A stretch of 64,000 nucleotides of DNA from Watersipora subatra (lineage: Eukaryota; Bryozoa; Gymnolaemata; Cheilostomatida; Watersiporidae): NCBI RefSeq assembly GCF_963576615.1, contig NC_088717.1:56499526-56563525 (forward strand), read 5' to 3'. Both the position numbers and the translations under genes were made by a program. Under the pieces are notes generated by a model that searched no databases, was not told the DNA's origin, and saw only the letters and a list, made by a program, of their open reading frames with translations. The first letter of the stretch is position 1. Each line of letters begins with the position of its first letter. Of the stretch, positions 56,270-64,000 are shown one piece after another.

Positions 56270-57170
56270 TCACCCCAGATACCCCGTATGGGTGGTAAAT
56301 TCTGCTCTAACCCGGGTCTTCTACCAGAGACCTGGGAGTTTGAGCACTCGCCTCAAGATCTTAGCTGTTCCCAATAGCGCACTTTTCTGCAACTCACCTG
56401 AGTTGATTGTTGTTGGTATTTGGGCAAGCCACATTTTATGCGCCGGTGTTATTGCGCCCAGTGCTTCAATGACTACTGGGATTACAGTTGTTCTTACATT
56501 CCAGCATTTTTCAATTTCTTCTCCAAGAGGGAGATATTTCTCTACCTTTTCTTTTTCTTTGCTGGCTATCGTTGGGTAGCCAGCATTGGGTAGCCCAATG
56601 ACTGGTAGTCATTGGGTACTGCTATATCTATTATAGTAGCCCTCTTGTTCTCCTTGTCTACCACCACTATATCTGGTTGGTTTGCTAGGACATGCTTGTC
56701 AGTTTGGATGTAGAAGTCCCAGAAGATCTTAGCGTGGTCATTTTCATTCACCTTACCAGGAGCTTCCCACCAGTGTTGTGGTTTATTAAGGCCATACTCA
56801 TCACATAGAATTCTATACACAATACCTGCGACATGATTATGCCGCTCAGTGTATGCGTTCCCTGCTAGCTGCCTGCATCCACTGATGATGTGTTGGATGG
56901 TCTCAGGTGCATCTTTGCACAGTCTGCATCTAGGATCGTCTCTAGTGTGATAGATTTTCGTTAGGAGTTACCTTGTTGGGAGCACTTGCTCCTGGGCTGC
57001 CATGATTAGCGACTCTGTATTGGCCGTTAGGTTTCCTTTGTTCAGCCACATATATGTCTGGTGAAGATCGCCAACCTTAGATATTTGTTGGTGGTAAGCA
57101 CCATAAAGAGGTTTCGTGTGCCAGTCAATTTCCTCATCATCAGGGCGTAGGTCCGTTGTAAGAGCAGCCG
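56270..57170 (-). mobile_element. LINE 3' part with restriction-like endonuclease-type C-terminus
   Basis: On the minus strand: WHTKPLYGAYHQQISKVGDL, TANTESLIMAAQEQVLPTR, RDDPRCRLCKDAPETIQHII (zinc-binding CCHC), HWWEAPGKVNENDHAKIFWD, NQPDIVVVDKENKRATIIDI (PD...D-K-like box), [20 protein letters not shown] and [17 protein letters not shown], then a stop and a short 3' tail. That order matches the region after the RT in LINEs that carry a C-terminal PD-(D/E)XK endonuclease (R2/NeSL style). A short direct repeat of GGGTAGCC near 56575-56610 disrupts the frame. The RT itself is absent. Confidence 0.75.
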
Positions 57171-57196
57171 ATTGAATATATATATATATATATATA

Positions 57197-58346
57197 CAGT
57201 CAAACATGGATAACTCGAATTTCACGGGACCGAGCAAAAGTGTTCGAATTATCAGAGCGTTCAAGTTATCAGAGCACTGTCACAAGTCCATGTATTTACT
57301 TATTTATTAGTAGATACATGTACATATGCAAACTATAATATAAATCAAAAGCACAAATGGCTTGTTTCAAATTAAATGCTTCTAATGTAAAGTTTAAAAC
57401 GTTTTTATCAAAAAGTATAGAGATTTTTCTATCACTTGAGATTGGTTTGTTGTTTGAGGTGATGTTATTGCCAGGACGTTTTTTTAGATTGACATTGGCA
57501 AAACTTGATCGTTGTTGAAATGCTCAAAAGAAAAGACATCTTTTTCTTTTGAGCGTTTTACCCACGATCAATTTTGCCGACTTTTCTTGAAGTTTATGCA
57601 ACTTCAAGAAAAAGTTACCAAAGAAAAATCCCTTACTTTACCTGGGATTCGTTAAGAGCAACACTCCGAGGCAGTTCAATTAAAAGTTTTACGAGGTTTA
57701 ACGGTACATTGTATATCACTCACGCTTTTTGAATGGATACTTATTGAATGTACACACGTATTCTGTGTTTAGGTCAAACGATGAATAGTTTTTTTTAGCT
57801 AAGACAACGTATACGTTTAATTAATAAAACAATTTTAAGACGTTTTAAACATTCAACATTCCGACGTTGATTCAACACGGAATCAGCGTCGGAAAACTAT
57901 TCGTCACAAGCTAGCCGGGTCACGCACTCAAGGATTTTCGCCACGCACATACAAAACAACATGCTGTTTTTGTTTTGTATGTGCGTGGCGAATATCCTTG
58001 CGCGCGTGACCCGGCAAGCCCGTGCTATTAATCGTATAGCAGTATAAATCAAATTTGACCAAACCTTTAGAAAAGTCGTTGACAAAATTATTTTGCCGAT
58101 GGTGGTAATAACAACGCTTATGAATTACGAAAATATGAGGTTTACCTCTATGGCTTTGAATAAAGTGATTTTCTAAAGCGATAACAACTGTTTCGGTAGC
58201 CGTTGGGCAAAAAAACAGTTCGAATTAACAGTGTTGAGTTCGAGTTATCTATAGCAATTTATCATTACGTGGGAACGGACCAAAGAAACTGTTCGAATTA
58301 ACCATGTTTTCGAGCTATCCGTGGCCGAGTTATCCATGTTTGACTG
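57197..58346. mobile_element. pogo-like non-autonomous transposon, 1150 bp
   Basis: Ends CAGTCAAACATGGATAACTC and its complement, with TA on both sides (57195-57196 and 58347-58348). Sub-terminal GTTCGAATTA motifs repeat at both ends. No transposase frame. Inside are three strong hairpins (57495-57582, 57580-57616, 57913-58016), listed as a finding. Confidence 0.75.
57913..58016. repeat. Long hairpin inside the pogo-like element
   Basis: GCCGGGTCACGCACTCAAGG through CATACAAAACAA pairs with TTGTTTTGTATGTGCGTGGC through GTGACCCGGC; arms of about 46 bases, few mismatches, with a loop around CATGCTGTTT. Confidence 0.75.
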
Positions 58347-58348
58347 TA

Positions 58349-60238
58349 CAGTGCACCCTCGAGATACGATTACCCTGATATACGATTTTTTCACCTTACG
58401 AAGTCAAACATTGTGATATCTTTACCTCGCTATACGAATTTTATTTCACCATACGAATTTGAGAAAAGTTTCGCCCGAGTTAAAATTTGGCCGTCGGTGT
58501 GCTCATAACACACGTCGAAATAAAAAAGACGCCGAAATATGGTTTTCCGAAAACATTCTTAGAACGTTTAGAAGAGACACGATAGTCGACTTCTCTCATA
58601 TCCGCGTGGAAAATTTCGTGTAAAATGCACAAGCGAGAGCAAATATTCGTTTGTAGCGTTATTATACATTTTACTATAAACTTTTAAGTCAGCATACGTA
58701 TATAACTACAAGTATCTACATTTAATTCGTTATCTATGGAATCTGAGACCGATACAAACGTTACAAAACGAAGGAAAATTGATTTCTATGTCAACAAAGT
58801 TGGATGTCGTAAATAAGAAGAAGGGACCCGTATTATCAACATTGTCAAGGAATATGATCGCAACCAATCAGCATTTGCAATTATTATTAAAACAAGAACT
58901 CCATTAAAGCAAGCACAAGAAAAAGCTTCCGACTGAAGATTTGAATGAGCTAGGTCATGCACGCGATCAGCATACAAAAGGAGCAACCATTTAGTAAAGG
59001 CGAGGATGTAGAAGATACAGGAAACCCGCATTCGCAGAAATATTTTATGTGTTTAATTTACTGATGTGGACTGGTACATTAAAACAATGCATGTATAATA
59101 TATATTATTTATCTCTTGTGTGGCATGTTTTTCATATTTTATTTGTTTCCTTTTGATTTTATGTTTTATTCTCTTGTGTAACCATGTCTTTGCATGTGGG
59201 CTTGTTATCTTCTACGTGAATACAATTCATCGTATGTATGTATGTAACGCATATAACTAGCTGCTCAGGATAGTTGACGCATCCACATTACTTTCTGAAA
59301 CTTGCTAAAGCCCTGTCCCCCATAGGGTATAAATACATACAAACTTTGTATGTATGGTTACATTGATTCTTGTGCACATTTCATACAAGACAAACTACTG
59401 TACCACATTCTCTGGATCCTTCTACACGCGCTAGCTAGCAATTTTCTCGCTGAAAAGGTAGAAGAATTGGACAGGAATGGACAACTTCTTTTAGCCTGCT
59501 AAAAAATTCCAATTCATTACGTTTTAAATTTATTTTCAAGTGTACAGCACCATAATTAGCATTGATACGCTTTTGCCTCATCTCTGCTTTACTCGCTACA
59601 TGTACCAGCTAAAGCCACGTTACTCCAAAGGTATGTACGTCCTGTGTAGAAAATAAAATTTTATTGTTCTTTTCGGTAGCCATTAAATGGTCAAGTGTGC
59701 GAGGTGCCGCTTTCTATAACTGCATCGCTCGGCCTTATTGATTTAGGTTGAAAAAGGTTTCAAACAGATAGGCTAAAGTTTATAGTGAAAGTGAAGATAA
59801 GAACTGCTGAATGATAAAATTTCGTGATAAAAAGTTGATACATACTAAAACTTAGTTTTAAGTGTAGGTTTAGCAAGCTAAACTTACTTGAAGTGAATTC
59901 AAAGTTTATGTTATGCGTACCTTTTGAAGGCAAGAACTCCTTACCGTACGTACTGCATTTGGTGCACACATTATAATTTTGCGTTTTATTGCAGATCATA
60001 ACCATTAAAATACACTAAATACAATACAGTTACTGTAGGTAACTATAATTACTAAAGTTAACATACTATTTTGTTGCTAATTGTCAATATGTACACATTT
60101 TTGTAAAAAAAAATTGACGATTTTGACCAGGGGGTGTTTGCATTGTTTAATTACAATGGTCTCTATACCCCGATATACGAATTTTTCACCATACGATGCC
60201 AACCCTGGAACGAATTAACATCGTATCTCGAGGGTGCA

Positions 60239-60241
<3 letters not shown>
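58349..60241 (+). mobile_element. Tigger/pogo-like DNA transposon, 1.9 kb
   Basis: Ends CAGTGCACCCTCGAGATACG and its complement, TA duplications at 58347-58348 and 60242-60243. Sub-terminal ATATACGAATTTTTCACC motifs in inverted positions at both ends. A transposase N-terminal remnant starts at about 58736. The catalytic part is lost. Confidence 0.75.
58736..58940 (+). pseudogene. Transposase N-terminal remnant (HTH region) of the Tigger-like element
   Basis: ATG at 58736 reads MESETDTNVTKRRKIDF; after frame shifts STKLDVVNKKKG and TRIINIVKEYDRNQSAFAII follow. This matches the first helix-turn-helix of pogo/CENP-B-type transposases (…K-I-I-…-G-…-I-…-…-S-T-I-…-I-K). At least two frame changes and a stop. 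Confidence 0.6.
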
Positions 60242-60242
<1 letters not shown>

Positions 60243-60275
<33 letters not shown>

Positions 60276-60302
60276 CCGATTGAGATATATATACCGGTAT
60301 AT

Positions 60303-60338
<36 letters not shown>

Positions 60339-60340
60339 CG
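60243..60340. repeat. TA microsatellite
   Basis: Two (TA)n runs separated by a CAGCCGATTGAGA segment that also occurs just left of the pogo-like element (about 57170). Confidence 0.85.
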
Positions 60341-60344
60341 CCAC

Positions 60345-61160
60345 TACCATGTGGTGCATTCTTGTAATCGAACTACTTGGAAGCTATAGGTTTGGTGTTG
60401 AGTGCAAAACACATGGGAGAAGTGTTTTGTGTAGTTGAAATAAATTGAAAAAAAATAAAAACAACTGTAAAGGCTTTCAAACTTTAGCAGACAACTGTAA
60501 CTTTCAAACTTCATGTCATGAGGAAAATGTTTTGAGCTGGACAACTAAATTAAAAATAAATAAAACAACTGTAAAGGTTTTCAAACAACTATCAACTATA
60601 AATTTAAAACTTCCTAACCTGAAAGAAGTGTTTTGTTGAAATAAATTATAAACTTTTAACATTAGTTATATCATGACGAGATGTTTTTATTTTAACGGAT
60701 ACCAGATATACCGTATAACAGATACAGACAACTCGCCATGGCAAGTTCAGCGATGTATATTTTTTATTAACGTATATAATCAGTTGATAATTTACCAAAC
60801 TTTAAGTTTGAGATTAATTATTGGGGGCCGAATAAATTGGCCCTAACGAAAAAGACAAAAATGCATTGCGTTGCATATACTTATGTCTCAAAATAGTTCA
60901 GAACAGAAGCATCGTAACTCGTCAACGTTGAAGGCTAAAATAATTACTACGGGCATTGTGTATCCATTATATTAAAACCTCTTCGACCACTATAGTGTTC
61001 TAGCTCAGCGGTAGAGCGTCCGAAATAGAAAGTTACAATGAAATCGCAGTGAGTTCAAATCTGTCGTGGTGCATGATTTTAATATCAAGATTTTAAGATC
61101 TATAGCCGGAATGTGTACCAACATATCAACATATCTACATAGAGACATACTTTGAGAATT
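60345..61160 (+). repeat. SINE-like element with tRNA-like core
   Basis: TCTAGCTCAGCGGTAGAGCG (A box) and GAGTTCAAATC (B box) at 60992-61066, then ATATCAAGATTTTAAGATCT and TATAGCCGGAATGTG, ending in TA repeats. To the left are ACTTCATGTCATGAGG blocks, the reverse complement of those at 18420 and 55990. Confidence 0.6.
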
Positions 61161-61164
61161 ATAT

Positions 61165-61320
61165 ATATATATATATATATTTCCATATATATATTTCCAT
61201 ATATATAAATTTCCATATATATATATTTCCATATATATATATTTCCATATATATATATTTCCATATATATATATTTCCATATATATATATTTCCATATAT
61301 ATATATTTCCATATATATAC
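61165..61320. repeat. ATATATTTCC microsatellite
   Basis: About nine units of TTTCCATATATATATA. Confidence 0.95.
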
Positions 61321-61423
61321 ATATATTATAATTGTTCAAATGTATATGTATATACTGTAAATATAGACAGTTATACATGTATGGAAGGAAGAATATGTGA
61401 GAGCCAGTGAAACCTTTTTACAG

Positions 61424-61517
61424 GAGCTCATTTTCTCTCATTGGACACAACACCAACAATGAAAGGAATGCCTCCCCTAGTGTGGATGACTGGCTGGAGG
61501 CAGTATCCACCTTTCCG
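61424..61517 (+). CDS. Copy B exon 8
   Basis: GAHFLSLDTTPTMKGMPPLV then WMTGWRQYPPFR; a single residue differs from copy A. Acceptor TTTTTACAG, donor TTTCCG|GTAAAC, phase 1 in and 2 out. Confidence 0.7.
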
Positions 61518-61669
61518 GTAAACTTATTGTTCTAGAGAGCTGTTCTCAGTTAAATTTTTCTTAGGAGTTGTTGAGTTTTACACATATCACAAATGCAAGC
61601 ATGCGAACAATATCCAGATTTCTTTCATGAAACAATTTGAGAAAAATATCTGAGGCACTAAATGGTGTG

Positions 61670-62770
61670 TAATCTACCACTGCTAGTATAGTCTACCACT
61701 GCTGGTGTAGTCTACTACTGCTAGTGTAATCTACTACTGCTAGTGTAGTCTACTACTGCTAGTGTAGTCTACTACTGCTAGTATAACCTACTGCTAGTGT
61801 AGTCTACTACTGCTAGTGTGGTCTACTACTGCTAATGTAGCCTACTATTGCTAATGTAGTCTACTACTAGTGTAGTCTACTACTGCTAATGTAGTCTACT
61901 ACTAGTGTAGTCTACTACTGCTAATGTAGTCTACTACTAGTGTAGTTTACTACTGCTAATGTAGTCTAATACTTCAGAGTTATCGATTCTTACACATATC
62001 GCAAATGCAAGCTTACAAACAACATCCTGATTTCAACTTACAAGATGTATGTTGAGGAAACTATCCGAGGCAATAAGTGATGTGTGATCTACTGCTGCTA
62101 GTATAGTCTACTACTGCTAGTATAGTTTACTCTTGCTAGTATAGTCTACTACTGCTAGTATAGTCTACTACTGCTAGTATAGTTTACTCTTGCTAGTATA
62201 GTCTACTACTGCTAGTGTAGTCTACTACTGCTAGTGTAGTCTACTACTGCTAGTGTAGTCTACTACTGCTAGTGTAGTCTACCACTGCTAGTATAGTCTA
62301 CTACTGCTAGTGTAATCTACTACTGCTAGTGTAGTCTACTACTGCTAGTGTAGTCTACTACTGCTAGTATAACCTACTGCTAGTGTAGTCTACTACTGCT
62401 AGTGTGGTCTACTACTGCTAATGTAGCCTACTACTGCTAATGTAGTCTACTACTAGTGTAGTCTACTACTGCTAATGTAGTCTACTACTAGTGTAGTCTA
62501 CTACTGCTATTATAGTCTACTACTGCTAGTGTAGTCTACTACTGCTAGTGTAGTCTACTACTGCTAGTATAGTCTACTACTGCTAGTCTAGTCTACTACT
62601 GCTAGTATAGTCTACTACTGCTAGTATAGTCTACTACTGCTAGTATAGTCTACTACTGCTAGTATAGTCTCTACCACTGCTAGTGTAGTTTCTAGTGTAA
62701 CCTATTAAGGTTAGTGTAGTTTAGTGCTGCTAGCGTAGCCCACTGCTGCTAGCGTAGCTTGCTGCTGCTA
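61670..62770. repeat. 19-bp minisatellite in intron 8 (copy B)
   Basis: Same TAGTCTACTACTGCTAGTG unit as 19150-20140, split by a non-repeat segment (about 61975-62085) that is itself similar to the sequence preceding the array (GCAAATGCAAGC, GAGGCA). The first and second parts share a run of variant units, so a piece of the array plus its flank has been duplicated. Confidence 0.9.
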
Positions 62771-62859
62771 GTGTAGTCTGTTGTTGCTAGAGAACACCAT
62801 GAATTGACCAGGCACTGTTTTCTCACCATATGACGAGAAATTGCTTGTTAACTTCGTAG

Positions 62860-63007
62860 GGAAAGTCTGATTGCTTTCAACTATAGTGACACCAACTTCA
62901 CTGAGCCAATGATAGTCATATCTCTCGGTCCATGCCTTGGTGCTGCAGACATCAATGTGACCTCACGTATAGCCTCATTTCCCGATCCATCTGGCGCATA
63001 TGACAAG
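62860..63007 (+). CDS. Copy B exon 9
   Basis: ESLIAFNYSDTNFTEPMIVI then SLGPCLGAADINVTSRIASF; eleven of 49 residues differ from copy A. Acceptor ACTTCGTAG, donor GACAAG|GTTAGA, phase 2 in and 0 out. Reading continues past the donor into a GA repeat, which is not coding. Confidence 0.7.
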
Positions 63008-63089
63008 GTTAGATTTTGTTCGCGAGGTTTTTAGATTGTTTAAACGAGTGGATCATTTAGCTGCAAATAATTGGTCAACACAGAGAGTG

Positions 63090-63260
63090 ACGAAGAGAGA
63101 GAGAAGGGGGGGGGGGAGAGATAGAGAGGGAGAAAGAGAGAGGAAGAGAAAAGTAGAGAGAGGAAGAAACAGGAAGGAAGAGAGAGCGAGAAAAAGAGAG
63201 GGAGAGAGGGGTACAGAGAGGGGGAGGGGGGGGGGGGAGAGAGAAGGGGAGAGAAAGATT
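63090..63260. repeat. GA-rich microsatellite
   Basis: GAGAGAGGGAG-type purine repeat in intron 9 of copy B, not present in copy A. Confidence 0.9.
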
Positions 63261-63369
63261 TTGGTCCTCTCTGAACTTATTTTCAAATACATCTAGTATT
63301 CAGACTTGCTTTCTACAAGCCATTCTGTAACATAAGTACACTAGCTTCTAAAAACTGTTTTATACTGCC

Positions 63370-63475
63370 ATTTTACATGTTTATATATAAATTCAAATCT
63401 CAAAGTTTGTCATTTATCTGTCATTCGGTCTTGCTATAGCGATTAGTAATGAAAAATTCCGTATCATTAGTTTCT
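63370..63475 (-). repeat. SINE-like family tail fragment
   Basis: TCTCAAAGTTTGTCATTTAT and CTTGCTATAGCGATTAGTAA match the tail of the tRNA-related family read on the minus strand. The tRNA-like core is missing. Confidence 0.45.
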
Positions 63476-63676
63476 TTGGAGTTGTTAATAACTTTTAATC
63501 AATATAGCGCTTTTCAGGCAACAAATTAAACACCTTCCGTTTTTGCTACTAGGCCTATCTCACTTTCATGAATTGTTCACTACAAAAAGGCGTAAGAACA
63601 ACCGATTCTTGTAATTTTACGCGCGATATTTTACAGTTTTTATATATAATTTACTTTCCAGTAGTTTTTATTTTAA

Positions 63677-63865
63677 CTATAATAAATATTTACTACTGTC
63701 AAAATGGTCAACCTGCGCAATGATTGACTCCCAAATGTTGGTTTTCAACTGGGTTTCTTTGTAATTTTTGTGCATTGTGTCGTACAGGACTGGGTGTGCT
63801 TTTATGAACTCTATGAACATTTCAGGGTTCGTTCTGTTGATGTTGTAATTGTAACAAAATAGCAA
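63677..63865 (-). CDS. Possible MADF-domain exon (partial gene)
   Basis: The minus strand reads PEMFIEFIKAHPVLYDTMHK then NYKETQLKTNIWESIIAQV. This is the pattern of the first half of a MADF (Myb/SANT-like) DNA-binding domain: LIELV---P-LYD--H--Y----K----W--IA. An apparent donor CGCAG|GTTGAC follows the domain half. MADF domains occur in transcription regulators and in the accessory protein of Harbinger transposons, so it could be either. In-frame upstream codons continue toward 63999. Confidence 0.5.
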   Translation of the reverse strand: MLFCYNYNINRTNPEMFIEFIKAHPVLYDTMHKNYKETQLKTNIWESIIAQVDHFDSSKYLL

Positions 63866-64000
63866 AATGTTGTTGCTGTACGTTGGTGAACATCAATACA
63901 AAAAATTCTTAGCAGTAGAGTTGCATTTTGGAAAAAAGCAATCAATCGAAATAATAGAGAATTTCGAGCGTTATCGCTCTGCATGAGCTCACTGAGCAAG

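Larger units (their letters stand above)
37355..63007 (+). pseudogene. Secreted glycoprotein gene, copy B, exons 4-5 missing
   Basis: Seven exons match copy A with identical lengths and phases: 37355-37487, 38689-38848, 39194-39394, 45578-45755, 46892-47014, 61424-61517, 62860-63007. Exons 4 and 5 are not found; sequence jumps from intron 3 (about 45430) to intron 5. Exon 3 ends in phase 2 and exon 6 starts in phase 0, so a direct splice gives an arginine, a lysine and a stop, a product of about 166 residues. Every exon that remains is open with good splice sites, so it may be a recent pseudogene or a shortened secreted protein. Counting by eye, about 42 of 344 shared residues differ. Exon 10 would lie right of the window. 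Confidence 0.65.
35035..63360 (+). repeat. Segmental duplication, copy B block
   Basis: Collinear partner of 1145-20600, enlarged to about 28 kb by a SINE-like copy in intron 1, a gag-protease fossil in intron 3 and an LTR element plus several DNA transposons in intron 7, and reduced by a deletion of about 1.5 kb that removed exons 4 and 5. Confidence 0.85.

Noticed and set aside
63000-63296. 98-codon frame continuing from exon 9 of copy B
   Set aside because: It reads through the exon 9 donor, conserved with copy A, into a GA microsatellite.
1145-63360. Copies A and B as two haplotypes of one locus placed in tandem
   Set aside because: Not excluded, but about 12% residue difference, a private exon loss and different flanks make paralogues more likely. 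Listed as a check in the findings.

Overview
This window looks like a stretch of an invertebrate animal genome. It is AT-rich, its genes are split into short exons with GT-AG introns, and it is crowded with metazoan transposons and minisatellites. A lophotrochozoan (mollusc, bryozoan or similar) is my guess; nothing in the sequence names the species. I see no operons, rRNA genes, CRISPR arrays or functional tRNA genes.

The backbone is a large tandem duplication. Copy A (about 1.1-20.6 kb) carries a ten-exon plus-strand gene for a secreted, heavily N-glycosylated protein of 508 residues. All ten exons join in phase from a start at 4814 to a stop at 21842. The copy B block (about 35.0-63.4 kb) repeats the same gene, but only exons 1, 2, 3, 6, 7, 8 and 9 are found in it. 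Exons 4 and 5 are missing together with about 1.5 kb, and joining exon 3 to exon 6 breaks the frame. Exon 10 of copy B would lie beyond the window. By eye the encoded residues of the two copies differ at about 42 of 344 positions, so they look like paralogues rather than two alleles. Old LINE, tRNA-like and minisatellite sequences in the introns are shared by both copies and predate the duplication; the P element, the LTR elements and some arrays are private to one copy.

Between the copies (21.8-35 kb) lies a probable minus-strand gene with an acidic first exon at 32.1 kb and two convincing last exons at 22.4-22.7 kb. Its middle contains a locally triplicated exon/intron unit and a 1.24 kb minisatellite of 26-bp units arranged in 14-unit higher-order repeats. 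A 3'-truncated LINE and a broken host-gene exon sit just before copy B. A terminal exon of an unknown gene sits just before copy A, and a possible MADF DNA-binding-domain exon begins at the right edge.

Mobile DNA: a P element of 2412 bp with perfect 8-bp target duplications in intron 7 of copy A, itself hosting a pogo/Tigger-like element; a Ty3-type LTR retrotransposon that looks whole (48165-53283) in intron 7 of copy B, inserted at the very edge of a 129-bp palindromic MITE with 9-bp target duplications; an older gag-protease LTR fossil in intron 3 of copy B; two abutting TA-flanked pogo-like elements (57197-60241); a LINE tail with a restriction-like endonuclease-type C-terminus; and several copies of a tRNA-related SINE-like family with a CCCGGGCAACGCCGGG end. 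Exon coordinates come from reading splice sites and phases by eye, with no transcript or database support.
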